64,000 nt of DNA. Source: Exiguobacterium sp. s193 (GTDB taxonomy: Bacteria; Bacillota; Bacilli; Exiguobacteriales; Exiguobacteriaceae). A program made the position numbers and the translations under genes. Shown in pieces: positions 26,976-36,018 of this stretch; the first letter of the stretch is position 1; each line of letters opens with the position of its first letter. The notes below the pieces were generated by a model. That model was given only the letters and a program-made list of their open reading frames with translations. It made no database searches and was not told the DNA's origin. The DNA lies in contig NZ_JACSMR010000001.1 in NCBI RefSeq assembly GCF_018618755.1, positions 434,001 through 498,000 of the forward strand, in the 5' to 3' direction.

Positions 26976-28760
26976 TTAGACAAGATATTTGTTAGCTTCA
27001 ATCAAACGTTTGGCGATGGCACGTTTCGTGCCGATTGAGTTGATTGGTTGGTAACGGCTGAATTTCTTCAGTGCCGACAGCAACATCCGTAACTCATCTC
27101 CACTTGCTGCTGCGTAGAGTGTTTCTTTCGCGTCACGTTCAACACCTTCGAATGCCTGTTGGGCGAAGACTTCCGTATAACGGATTTTGAGTTCGCTCTT
27201 CTCGACGCCTTTCGAAGCGATCGCTTTTTCTGTCCGGACGATGGCTGACTCGAGCGCATAGATCGCACTCATGATATCGGCCGTGTTCGCAAGGATTTCT
27301 TGTTCGCCTTGTAACTTATCTTGATATTTCTGAACAGCCGTTCCAGCCGTCAATAAGAAGATTTTTTTCATCATTGCGAGCAAGTGACGTTCCCGGTCGA
27401 GTGGTTCTGTTCCGACTTCTGTCGGCATGAAGCTCATGACTTCTTGTTGGAGGCGCTGCGCTTCCGCTAAGAGTGGTAACTCGCCTTTCATCGCTTTCTT
27501 CAAGAGCGTACCTGGAACAAGCAGACGGTTGATTTCGTTTGTTCCTTCGAAGATCCGGTTGATCCGTGAGTCACGGTACATGTTTTCGACTTCATATTCC
27601 GCCATGAAACCATATCCGCCGTGGATTTGAACCGCTTCATCGATGACATAATCGAATGTCTCTGACGCAAAGACTTTGTTCATCGAACATTCAATCGCGT
27701 ACTCAGCAATCGAATCAGCGACGCGTTTGCCGTCTTTACTTTCTTCTTCCGACAGCTGATCGAGACTATCTTGGAAGAGACCGCCTGTCCGGTAGACTGA
27801 GCTTTCCATCGCATACGTTTGGGCTGACATCGTCGCAAGTTTCTCTTGGATCAATGGGAACGAGCTGATCGGCGTTTTGAATTGTTTCCGTTCGTTCGCA
27901 TACTGAACGGCGAGATCGATCGCGCGTTTTGATGAACCGACAGCACCGACAGCGAGTTTATAACGTCCGACGTTCAAGATGTTGAAGGCGATGACGTGCC
28001 CGCGCCCGATTTCACCGAGAACGTTTTCGACCGGTACTTCCGCATCTTCTAAGATCAATGTCCGTGTCGATGATCCTTTGATGCCCATTTTTTGCTCTTC
28101 CAGACCTGTCGAGACGCCTGGGTACTCACCCTCGACGAGGAAGGCCGTGAATTTATCACCATCGATTTTTGCGTAGACGACGAACAGACTAGCGAAACCG
28201 GCGTTCGTGATCCACTGTTTTTCACCGTTCAAGATATAGTGTGTCCCGGCTTCGTTCAAGACAGCTGTCGTCTTCGCACCGAGTGCATCTGACCCTGAGC
28301 CTGGCTCTGTCAACGCGTATGACGCGATCCATTCACCTGACGCAAGCTTCGGCAAATACTTTTGTTTTTGGTCTTCGTTTCCGAAGAAAACGATTGGGAG
28401 TGAACCGATTCCGACGTGTGCGCCGTAGCTGAGAGCGAACGAACGACCGCGTGCGAATTTTTCTGTGATGATTGAAGACGAGATTTTATCCATTTGGTAA
28501 CCGCCGTATTCTTCCGGAACGTCTGCTCCGAGAAGACCGAGCTCGCCTGCTTCACGTAAGAGACCGACTGACAGTTCGAACTCATGTTTTTCGATCCGGT
28601 CAAGGACAGGAACGACACGATCTTCGACGAATTTCGCCGTCATGTCACCGACCATTTTATGTTCTTCTGAAAAATCCTCCGGTGTAAAGAGACGCTCTGC
28701 TTGTAATTCATCCAGTACAAAACTTCCACCTTTAATCAATTCGTTTGTCGTTTGGCTCAT
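26976..28760 (-). CDS. fadE: Acyl-CoA dehydrogenase FadE
   Basis: A 594-residue FAD enzyme catalysing the first oxidation of beta-oxidation. The N-terminal half is a standard acyl-CoA dehydrogenase: YALTEPGSGSDA near residue 148, QWITNAGFA near 181, and the QIHGGYGFMAEYEVENMYRD block near 379 before the catalytic-base region EGTNEINR. The roughly 180-residue C-terminal extension is characteristic of Bacillus FadE (YusJ) and VLCAD-type enzymes. Its start overlaps the fadA stop (ATGA). Last gene of fadN-fadA-fadE. Confidence 0.94.
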   Translation of the reverse strand: MSQTTNELIKGGSFVLDELQAERLFTPEDFSEEHKMVGDMTAKFVEDRVVPVLDRIEKHEFELSVGLLREAGELGLLGADVPEEYGGYQMDKISSSIITEKFARGRSFALSYGAHVGIGSLPIVFFGNEDQKQKYLPKLASGEWIASYALTEPGSGSDALGAKTTAVLNEAGTHYILNGEKQWITNAGFASLFVVYAKIDGDKFTAFLVEGEYPGVSTGLEEQKMGIKGSSTRTLILEDAEVPVENVLGEIGRGHVIAFNILNVGRYKLAVGAVGSSKRAIDLAVQYANERKQFKTPISSFPLIQEKLATMSAQTYAMESSVYRTGGLFQDSLDQLSEEESKDGKRVADSIAEYAIECSMNKVFASETFDYVIDEAVQIHGGYGFMAEYEVENMYRDSRINRIFEGTNEINRLLVPGTLLKKAMKGELPLLAEAQRLQQEVMSFMPTEVGTEPLDRERHLLAMMKKIFLLTAGTAVQKYQDKLQGEQEILANTADIMSAIYALESAIVRTEKAIASKGVEKSELKIRYTEVFAQQAFEGVERDAKETLYAAASGDELRMLLSALKKFSRYQPINSIGTKRAIAKRLIEANKYLV

Positions 28761-29947
28761 TGTCCTGTTCCTCCTTCAACTAATTCGAATACACCGGCAG
28801 CACCCATGCCGCCACCAATACACATCGAGACGACACCATACTTCGCGTTGCGGCGTTTCATTTCATGCAAGAGTGATAATGTCAATTTTGTTCCCGTACA
28901 GCCGAGTGGATGACCGAGTGCAATCGCTCCCCCGTTGACGTTGACGATGTCTTCGTTGAGACCGAGCTCACGGATGACACCAAGGGATTGTGACGCGAAT
29001 GCTTCATTCAATTCGATCAAGCCGACCTCTTCGAGTGTGATTCCTGCGAGTTCAAGAGCTTTCGGAATCGCGACGACAGGTCCGATTCCCATGACTTCCG
29101 GACGGACACCACCGACGGCAAACGATTTGAACTTCCCGAGAATCGGCAGGCCTTGACGCTCTGCTTCCTCACGGTCCATCACGAGTACGGCTGCTGCCCC
29201 GTCTGATGTTTGCGACGAGTTACCGGCCGTGACACTGCCACCAAGGCGGAATGCCGGGCGGAGTTTTGCCAATCCTTCTTTTGAAGAGTCTGCCCGGACC
29301 CCTTCGTCATGCTGGACGACCCAGGATTTTTCTTCGACCTTCATGTCATCGTTGACAACGTATTCCGTCACCGTGACGGGGACGATTTCATCCGTAAACT
29401 TCCCGGCTGCGATTGCGGCTGCCGCTTTTTGATGACTTTTCAGCGCAAAGGCGTCCTGGTCTTCGCGTGAGACGTTATACGTTGCTGCGACTTGCTCTGC
29501 CGTATGTCCCATGCTCATATAATATTCAGGTGCTGATTCGACGATTGATGGATTCGGACGAACGACGTGTCCGGGCATCGGGATTTGACTCATCGACTCG
29601 AGACCACCGGCGATGACGGCCGTCGCTTGACCGGTCATGATTTTCATCGACGCATCAGCGATCGATTGCAGACCGGACGAGCAGTAGCGATTGATTGTGA
29701 TGGCCGGTACTTCGTGTGACAAGCCGCCAAGAACAGACGCGTAACGGGCGATGTTCATCCCTTGCTCCGCTTCCGGAAGGGCACAACCGAGAATGACATC
29801 ATCGATTGTTCCCTCATATTTCGAACGCTTCAACGTTTCCTTAATCGCGATTCCTGCGAGTTCATCAGAACGCATCGCTTTAAATGACCCTTTTTTTGCT
29901 TTACCGACTGGTGTCCGCGCACCAGCGACGATTACTGCTTCTTTCAT
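28757..29947 (-). CDS. fadA: Acetyl-CoA C-acyltransferase FadA
   Basis: A 396-residue thiolase that releases acetyl-CoA in the last step of beta-oxidation. The acyl-accepting cysteine lies in NRYCSSGLQS near residue 88, the NEAFASQ motif near 315, the GGAIALGHPLGCTG block near 345-355, and the second catalytic cysteine in SMCIGGGMGAAG near 377. It lies 14 bases after fadN and overlaps fadE. Confidence 0.95.
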   Translation of the reverse strand: MKEAVIVAGARTPVGKAKKGSFKAMRSDELAGIAIKETLKRSKYEGTIDDVILGCALPEAEQGMNIARYASVLGGLSHEVPAITINRYCSSGLQSIADASMKIMTGQATAVIAGGLESMSQIPMPGHVVRPNPSIVESAPEYYMSMGHTAEQVAATYNVSREDQDAFALKSHQKAAAAIAAGKFTDEIVPVTVTEYVVNDDMKVEEKSWVVQHDEGVRADSSKEGLAKLRPAFRLGGSVTAGNSSQTSDGAAAVLVMDREEAERQGLPILGKFKSFAVGGVRPEVMGIGPVVAIPKALELAGITLEEVGLIELNEAFASQSLGVIRELGLNEDIVNVNGGAIALGHPLGCTGTKLTLSLLHEMKRRNAKYGVVSMCIGGGMGAAGVFELVEGGTGQ

Positions 29948-29961
29948 TCGAATCCCCCCAG

Positions 29962-32379
29962 TCAGTTACGAAGCGGCTTGCCTTTGACAAGCATATGCTG
30001 CATCCGTTGTTGTGTTTTCATCTCACCGATCAAGCTCAAGAACGCTTCCCGTTCAAGGTCGAGCATGTATTGCTCATCGACGTGTGTACCGAACGCAACG
30101 TTTCCGCCCGCGATGACATGCGCTAACTTGTTCGCGATCTTCAAGTCATGCTCCGAGACATAACCGCCATAGAACATTTCCCGTGTTGCCAGCTCAAGCG
30201 TCGCTTTCCCTGTCCGGCCGACGACTGGAATCAAGGATTTAGCAGGTGGCGTATAGCCTGTCCGGTCGAGTTCGAGGACAAGTTGTTTCGCATCATACGT
30301 CAAGTGATCCCTGTTCATCGAAATCTGGTCGACAGAGCGGACATAGCCGAGTTCGCGTGCTTCGAACGCTGATTTCGAGACTTTTGCCATCGCGACGTTT
30401 TCAAATGTCTTTTGTGCTGCTTTTTCGAGATTGACTAAACCGTCCGGCGTGTTTTCAAGTAAACGACGGTACGTGTTGACGTTTCCGCCACCACCCGGAA
30501 TCAAGCCGACACCGACTTCGACGAGCCCCATGTAAGTTTCGAGTCCTGCTTGCAAGCGTGCTGCCGGAAGGGAAATCTCCGTTCCGCCACCGAGCGTCAT
30601 TCCTTGTGGTGCTGCGACGACTGGACGTGACGCGTAACGAATTTTTTGAATCGATTGCTGGAATTTATTGATGATCCAGTCTAGTTCGAACCAGTTTTCA
30701 TCTTCTGCTTCCATCAGCATCATTGCGAGGTTCGCACCGACACAGAAGTTTTTGCCATCGTTTGCGATGACGAGTCCGCGGTGATTTTTTTCGACTAAGT
30801 CAATCGATTGTTCAATCATCTGCATGATGTCGACGCCGATTGCATTACTCTTCGACGTAAACTCAAGCACGGCCACGTCATCTCCGACATCGAGTAAACG
30901 GGCTCCGTTGTTCTCAAGTAAGACGCCGTTCGACTTGCGGACGTCACGTAAGCGGATTTCTTTCGGATTCTGTTCGCTGCCGACATACGTTCCGCTCGTC
31001 GCATCATAATGCTGACCATTTTCGTTGTAGAAACTTGTGTTGCCTGACGTAAGCATCTCGTCGACCCATGCCGGGACGTCGTAACCATCCTGCTTCATTT
31101 TCGCGACGGTCTTTTCGACACCGAGTGCGTCCCATGTCTCGAATGGTCCCATCTTCCAACCGAAGCCCCATTTCATCGCTTCATCGATTGCTTTGATGTC
31201 ATCCGCGATTTCATGTGTCAGTTGTGCCGAGTAGAGCAGTGTCTTCGCATGGATCGGCCAGAGGAGTGCACCGACACGGTCGTTCGCAAAAACAACGGCT
31301 TTCAATTTATTTTTGGCGCCAGGAAGAGCTTTCGCCTGACCAATCGACGGTTCAGTAAGCGCTTTCTTTTCGACGTATTCAAAAGAGTTCACATCGAGTT
31401 CAAGGATTTGTTTCCCGACTTTCTTATAGAAACCTTGTCCTGATTTAGCACCGAGCGAACCTTCTGTGACGAGTCGCTTCATTTCTGCCGGGACTTCAAA
31501 TGTATCTTTTTCAGGACCTTCCGGTAACAGGTCATAGACGTTGTTCGCTACATGGACGAACGTATCGATTCCGACGACGTCAAGCGTCCGGAATGTCGCC
31601 GAGCTCGGACGACCGAGTAACGGTCCCGTCACGGAGTCGACTTCTCCGATTGTATAGCCGCCTTTTTTCATCTCTTCCATCGTCACGAGCAGACCATACG
31701 TCCCGATTCGGTTGCCGATGAAGTTTGGTGTGTCCTTCGCGATGACGACACCTTTTCCAAGACGCTCTTCCGCGAATTGTTTCATGAAACGGACGACTTC
31801 CGGATTCGTGTCCGTCGTCGGAATTAATTCGAGCAGCTTGAGGTAACGTGGTGGATTAAAGAAGTGTGTGCCAAGGAAACGTGCATTAAATGATGCCGAG
31901 CGTCCTTCACGCATCGCTTCGATCGAGATCCCTGACGTATTCGAGCTGACGATCGCATCTTCACGGAGGAACGGTTCAATCGTCGCAAACAGTTGTTGTT
32001 TGACATCCAAACGTTCAACGATGACTTCGACGATCCAGTCCGCTTCCTTCAAGCGTTCGAGGTCGTCTTCAAGATTTCCCACTTCGATTAAGTCAATCAA
32101 CGACTTTGAAGCGAGTGGTGCTGGATTTTGTTTCAGCAACTTTTGGCGGTTTTCGCGCGCGATCCGGTTTCGGACGGCTGGGTCCGATAACGTAAGTCCT
32201 TGTTTTTCTTCTTGTGCCGTAAGTTCTTTTGGTACGATATCAAGCATCAATGTCCGAATTCCCGCATTCGCGAGGTGTGCCGCGATTCCTGCACCCATGA
32301 CCCCTGAACCGATGATGACGGCGAATTGAATATGTTTCGTCAATTTAACTGTGGTCGGCTGACCGATCTGACTCGCCAT
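29962..32379 (-). CDS. fadN: 3-hydroxyacyl-CoA dehydrogenase / enoyl-CoA hydratase FadN
   Basis: An 805-residue multifunctional enzyme. The N-terminal dehydrogenase has the NAD motif VIIGSGVMGAGIA near residue 19; the C-terminal half carries a crotonase domain with NFCVGANLAMM and GGGTEISLPAARLQ. Dehydrogenase first is the FadN (YusL) order, the reverse of E. coli FadB. Start 32379 (MASQIGQ) follows AGGGGG; the longer frame to 32526 would start upstream of the promoter. Confidence 0.94.
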   Translation of the reverse strand: MASQIGQPTTVKLTKHIQFAVIIGSGVMGAGIAAHLANAGIRTLMLDIVPKELTAQEEKQGLTLSDPAVRNRIARENRQKLLKQNPAPLASKSLIDLIEVGNLEDDLERLKEADWIVEVIVERLDVKQQLFATIEPFLREDAIVSSNTSGISIEAMREGRSASFNARFLGTHFFNPPRYLKLLELIPTTDTNPEVVRFMKQFAEERLGKGVVIAKDTPNFIGNRIGTYGLLVTMEEMKKGGYTIGEVDSVTGPLLGRPSSATFRTLDVVGIDTFVHVANNVYDLLPEGPEKDTFEVPAEMKRLVTEGSLGAKSGQGFYKKVGKQILELDVNSFEYVEKKALTEPSIGQAKALPGAKNKLKAVVFANDRVGALLWPIHAKTLLYSAQLTHEIADDIKAIDEAMKWGFGWKMGPFETWDALGVEKTVAKMKQDGYDVPAWVDEMLTSGNTSFYNENGQHYDATSGTYVGSEQNPKEIRLRDVRKSNGVLLENNGARLLDVGDDVAVLEFTSKSNAIGVDIMQMIEQSIDLVEKNHRGLVIANDGKNFCVGANLAMMLMEAEDENWFELDWIINKFQQSIQKIRYASRPVVAAPQGMTLGGGTEISLPAARLQAGLETYMGLVEVGVGLIPGGGGNVNTYRRLLENTPDGLVNLEKAAQKTFENVAMAKVSKSAFEARELGYVRSVDQISMNRDHLTYDAKQLVLELDRTGYTPPAKSLIPVVGRTGKATLELATREMFYGGYVSEHDLKIANKLAHVIAGGNVAFGTHVDEQYMLDLEREAFLSLIGEMKTQQRMQHMLVKGKPLRN

Positions 32380-32401
32380 GATATACCCCCTGACTAGTAA
32401 T

Positions 32402-32419
32402 TGAATGAACAACCATTCA
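32402..32419. promoter_or_regulatory. Candidate FadR operator, downstream site
   Basis: TGAATG-AACAAC-CATTCA is an inverted repeat in the fadN leader, matching the TGAATGA...TCATTCA type of site used by the TetR-family regulator FadR in B. subtilis. Inferred from sequence and from the regulated genes. Confidence 0.65.
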
Positions 32420-32475
32420 TTATTCTGACAAAAAAAGAAGCCCATCAATCTTTCCCCTGCTCCTTCTACTCCTTT

Positions 32476-32504
32476 ATCATAAATGAATAATGGTTCAGTA
32501 GCAA
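32476..32504 (-). promoter_or_regulatory. fad operon promoter with overlapping FadR-like site
   Basis: On the minus strand TTGCTA (32504-32499), 17 bases and TATGAT (32481-32476). The spacer contains TGAACCATTATTCA (32497-32484), a second, looser FadR-like palindrome placed where it would block RNA polymerase. The divergent methyltransferase gene begins 60 bases away and could share the control. Confidence 0.62.
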
Positions 32505-32565
32505 TAAAAAAACACGTTTTGGTCAAATTTTCCTGTTAGACTAAAAGAAACAAGGGGGAGATGTC

Positions 32566-33213
32566 ATGAAACAGACGGAACAACTGTGGGACCAGAAGGC
32601 AACGGACTGGGCGGAACGCTCGGAAATGATGTGGACACAAGGGAGTCGTAAAACGATCATTCCCTTCCTAAAGTCGGTCATCACCGCTGGTAAGATGCTT
32701 GATTTAGGGTGTGGCGATGGGGCGGCCTGTCGACTGCTGGCGGATTCTTTTGACATGACGGGACTTGATTTATCGGAGGAAATGATTCGGATTGCCCGCG
32801 ACAAATCACCGGCACTCGACTTCGTCGTCGGCACCGGTGAAGCGTTACCGTTTGCAGATGATGCGTTTGATGCTGTTCTCGCTGTCAATTCGCTCGAGTG
32901 GTCGATGCGTCCGCTCACAGTCCTTCAGGAAATCGAACGGGTCGCACCAATTGTCATCATCAGTTTACTCGGTCCGACAGCTGCCCCACGGCAACTCGCT
33001 TATCGTCGTCTCTACGGCGAGGAAGTCGCGATGGGGAATACGATGATGCCGTGGGAATTGCTGCAACTAGCAAAAGAGCGCGGCTGGACGTTACTTGATG
33101 AAGCGGTCATCCAAAAGGAAGGAGCTGTCATGACAGGACACCGGTTACTTGATCAAGCACATGCTTTCTCGTGTTTATTTGCTTTTCAGACGACGGCTGT
33201 AAGAGAGAGATAA
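32566..33213 (+). CDS. Class I SAM-dependent methyltransferase
   Basis: A 215-residue Methyltransf_11-type protein. Motif I MLDLGCGDGAA is near residue 44-54, the acidic residue TGLDLSEEM near 65, and FVVGTGEALPFADDAFDAV (near 86-104) gives motifs II-III. Substrate is unknown; UbiE-like or tRNA-modifying relatives are possible. AAGGGGGAGA precedes ATG 32566. It is divergent from fadN and directly followed by a small decayed membrane gene. Confidence 0.82.
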   Translation: MKQTEQLWDQKATDWAERSEMMWTQGSRKTIIPFLKSVITAGKMLDLGCGDGAACRLLADSFDMTGLDLSEEMIRIARDKSPALDFVVGTGEALPFADDAFDAVLAVNSLEWSMRPLTVLQEIERVAPIVIISLLGPTAAPRQLAYRRLYGEEVAMGNTMMPWELLQLAKERGWTLLDEAVIQKEGAVMTGHRLLDQAHAFSCLFAFQTTAVRER

Positions 33214-33214
33214 G

Positions 33215-33482
33215 ATGTCGTATACAACCTTTTATACATTTATTTTGATTGCTCTAGGTATCGTTTTTATTTATTACATTGAAGCTCTCAATGTTTTGGA
33301 GCGATGGCAATTTTTCTTATTGTTTATGGTTTTCTTCATGGGTCATGGGTGTACCTGAACTCGGAAAGCGACTTTTTAGACGGTATTAAGAAAAACGATT
33401 TCATCCACAGACTGCCGTATTTCTTATCATCCTTATATTCGCGGGTATGCTGTTGTTAGGAAATATCGTGGAACCTAATTAA
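33215..33482 (+). pseudogene. Decayed small membrane protein gene
   Basis: Part of the 640-base gap between 33214 and 33853. ATG 33215 opens a frame with a clear membrane helix (YTFILIALGIVFIYYIEAL) that stops after 46 residues. Continuing in another frame gives VPELGKRLFRRY, a TAA near 33390, and then without further shift a hydrophobic segment AVFLIILIFAGMLLLGN ending in a stop at 33480-33482. Together this reads as a two-helix protein of about 90 residues broken by one frameshift and one nonsense codon. A short functional first ORF cannot be excluded. Confidence 0.55.
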
Positions 33483-33504
33483 TTGATCTCAAAAAGTAAA
33501 AGGA

Positions 33505-33652
33505 GTTTCCTCACTGTCTTCTCACCCGCTTTCCTCAGGCGAGACACAAGCCAGTCTTCCTCATCCTTCGGATGAAGAACCCGGGTCTTGTTTGTCTCTG
33601 ACAGCGCGAGATGGAACGTCGCGCTTTTTTCTGTAGGAGTCGGGTGAAGACG
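33505..33652 (-). repeat. Core repeat copy 4, reverse orientation, no TIRs
   Basis: Read on the minus strand the segment shows the same ordered blocks as the element cores at 2.6, 11.4 and 18.5 kb: GACTCCTACAGAAAAAAGCG, a GCGC hairpin, GTCAGAGACA, CAAGACCC, GGCTTGTG, and CTCGCCTGAGGAAAGC. TGTAGACAAA ends were not found around it. A separate inverted repeat (AACGGT...ACCGTT) lies just beyond at 33680-33713; the rest of the gap up to 33853 shows nothing recognisable. Confidence 0.6.
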
Positions 33653-33853
33653 TGAGAGCTAGCATAAATTTAATAAACGGTCTCTCACCAGGAGGTAAGA
33701 AACCGTTCTCAGCTAGTTCATCTATTTTAAGACTGCAAGCAACACTGTTTTTACCACACCAGTATTAGCAATGAATATTGTGATTAAAGAGCATTTACCT
33801 AACTAAAATTTATTAGGGGATTTTACATTATTTGAGATGTACTTTTTGCAGAT

Positions 33854-34534
33854 TCAATCTTCTAAGTCATATTTCAAACTAGAAAAAGAACGACTTACCT
33901 TAAAATTTAAATCAATAAGAGTATTTAAATCGTATTTCTTTTGCTGATACATCTCTTTCATGAATTGCAAGAAAATGTAGCGACACGTATATAAATCGTC
34001 TCCAGTGTCTTCTCTCATCGAAGCATAATCAATTTCTTCACCTAGCGAATCATACACAATCGTTTCAAACTCTAAATTCGTATGCCACATAAAATCTAAA
34101 AATCCTTGTAGAACTGCTTTTTTATACATATCTAGTGGAAAAGTAGCCAATATCTGATTTTTATAATAAAACTCTACTACTTTTTTTTGATAGAAAAATC
34201 GAATGATAAAGTTAGAAGAAACTTCCTCGCTCTCATATTGTAAAAACCAGTTTGATTTTTCAATGTTATAGAGTTCACTTGTCGATACACTTTTTATTAA
34301 AGAGTGCCAAAACATGTATAGCTCACTTACATTTGCGTTAAAAGAAAGTTGTTCGCCATCTATATAAAAAACAACTTTTCCAGAAGGATACCCGTCAGCT
34401 CGACCAAATGAATAATTAAATAAATCATTGTCTTTTAAATCTGTCATCTTTATAAACCCTGGGTATTCTTGATTAATGTCTAGTTCTTCTTTTTCAGGAG
34501 GAATTTTAATGAAACTTTTAACTTCTAAATACAT
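33854..34534 (-). CDS. Hypothetical AT-rich orphan protein
   Basis: A 226-residue protein with no recognised domain. It is rich in Phe, Tyr, Asp, Glu and Lys, lacks a signal peptide or membrane helix, and looks like a soluble alpha/beta protein. Its AT-rich coding sequence contrasts with its neighbours, and it is flanked by repeat debris and a decayed gene, which points to horizontal acquisition. Orphan immunity proteins of polymorphic toxin systems have this size and character, but no toxin gene is nearby and that idea is weak. Confidence 0.6.
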   Translation of the reverse strand: MYLEVKSFIKIPPEKEELDINQEYPGFIKMTDLKDNDLFNYSFGRADGYPSGKVVFYIDGEQLSFNANVSELYMFWHSLIKSVSTSELYNIEKSNWFLQYESEEVSSNFIIRFFYQKKVVEFYYKNQILATFPLDMYKKAVLQGFLDFMWHTNLEFETIVYDSLGEEIDYASMREDTGDDLYTCRYIFLQFMKEMYQQKKYDLNTLIDLNFKVSRSFSSLKYDLED

Positions 34535-34737
34535 AATAAAATCGCCCTTTCGTCCTTATTTATTTTTCCCTATTTTACTTACAGGATAAAAAGAAGATAC
34601 TGTTAGTTGTTTCTTTTCTCCAACATTTATAACTTTATTATTGGCGTTCTAAAAATCAACATTTAAATAAATAAGTAATGTGTTCAGTCACCAGCTAATA
34701 AATTATATTAATTTTTGACCGATACCTTCCGAGTCTT

Positions 34738-35028
34738 TTATATTTTTCTCAACGTCAAGTTAAGAAACGCATCGTGCGCAACGACTAATATAGACCTCTT
34801 AGTTTTCAGTGTATTTCGTATTAGATTTTTGTATAGATTTCGGTAAATTCGTGACTCCTGAGAAGTGATAAGTATTGATTCTCTTCTAAGTTTGATTGTA
34901 TAAATCCAACATCGTTCACCAACTGATTGACTTTGGATAGTTCTAAAAACGAAAACAATTAATTCAAGGAAATTATTTTTTACCGAATTAGCATACAATA
35001 AACTCCCCTTGTAAGATTGGTATTCCAT
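34738..35028 (-). pseudogene. Possible gene remnant in an AT-rich gap
   Basis: The 606-base gap 34535-35140 holds no convincing gene. A 96-codon open frame here has poor protein character, but a strong ribosome site (AAGGGGAG near 35008) leads nowhere in frame, and a shifted frame reads SKVNQLVNDVGFIQ and further plausible protein before a stop. This looks like a frameshifted remnant. Near 35085-35133 the plus strand has TCGCCTGAGGAAAGCGAGG, a scrap of the core repeat. Confidence 0.25.
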
Positions 35029-35140
35029 ACCAGCTTTGGATAGAAAGTAGTCATTTTCAGAAGTTAGTCATTATCTTAAGTTGACATCTACGAGCTTACT
35101 CCTCGCCTGAGGAAAGCGAGGTCCGATATACTCTACGTCC

Positions 35141-35959
35141 TCATCCTCCATGCGTTCGCTGATACACTTTTCTTAACCGGTCCTCTACCTGTTTACCGCC
35201 TGGCCGCTCTTCCCATTTCAGTCGGAAATAGAGTGTCTGTAGCATCTGCTTGATGTTACGATATGTCGTCCACTCCGCATCACCCCATGTCACGTCACTC
35301 TCAAGCCACGCCTTCATGTTCTGGTCGATTCGTTGTAATAAGAGATTTTCCGACAGTCCATGGCGACAAGCTTGCAACCATGCCGTTACCATCCGATCAG
35401 CTTCTTCATCAATGTAGAGATAATCGGACCGCGTCAACTGACGAATCATCGCATCAATCGCTCCGATTTCCTCCTGCGGGCGACTGGCTGGATGCGTAAA
35501 CCAGACCGCATAAACATCCGCGATATGCGCCATACTATGTGCCCATCCAAATCCGTTAATAAATCCTCGGACATCTCTTTCTTGCTCCAAGTAGATTTGT
35601 AAGTAATTCGATAGTAGATCCAGTTGATCTTGCGTCAATATGCGTTGGATTTTATCCATGACTAACAGCTCAGCAAGTGCCAAAGCTGAAAACGATCGCG
35701 TCAGGACAGCTGTTGCATCCGACGTTCCCATCCGGTACATCAATCCATGCCCGATTAAAATAAAATCGAAAATTTGATTTGCCTCTTCTATCGTAAAGGA
35801 CTCTGATGCGATGTAGGTTGCTAACTGCGGATAGATCAAACCATCCCGCAACTCAGGATCCGTCGAACCGATATGTAGAAGTAACTCCTCGAGTAACGCA
35901 GATGTTACACGCACGTTTTGTTGTAGCAGTTCTTTTAGCTGTTGTTCCGTTCGAGCCAT
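35141..35959 (-). CDS. DUF2785 domain-containing protein
   Basis: A 272-residue, mostly helical protein. The FINGFGWAHSMAHIADVYAVW stretch near residues 137-157 is the hallmark of DUF2785 and suggests a conserved His-containing site. Function is unknown. The gene stands alone between the AT-rich patch and putB, and its composition is like the core genome. GGGAGA precedes ATG 35959. Confidence 0.8.
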   Translation of the reverse strand: MARTEQQLKELLQQNVRVTSALLEELLLHIGSTDPELRDGLIYPQLATYIASESFTIEEANQIFDFILIGHGLMYRMGTSDATAVLTRSFSALALAELLVMDKIQRILTQDQLDLLSNYLQIYLEQERDVRGFINGFGWAHSMAHIADVYAVWFTHPASRPQEEIGAIDAMIRQLTRSDYLYIDEEADRMVTAWLQACRHGLSENLLLQRIDQNMKAWLESDVTWGDAEWTTYRNIKQMLQTLYFRLKWEERPGGKQVEDRLRKVYQRTHGG

Positions 35960-35981
35960 TTTGTTCTCTCCCTTCTGAATT

Positions 35982-36011
35982 CAAAAAAGACGATGCAACG
36001 TTGCATCGCCT
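35982..36011 (-). terminator. Intrinsic terminator of putB
   Basis: The 18-base palindrome CGATGCAACGTTGCATCG (35991-36008) is followed on the minus strand by TCTTTTTT. It lies eight bases past the putB stop. Confidence 0.82.
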
Positions 36012-36018
36012 TCTCTTC

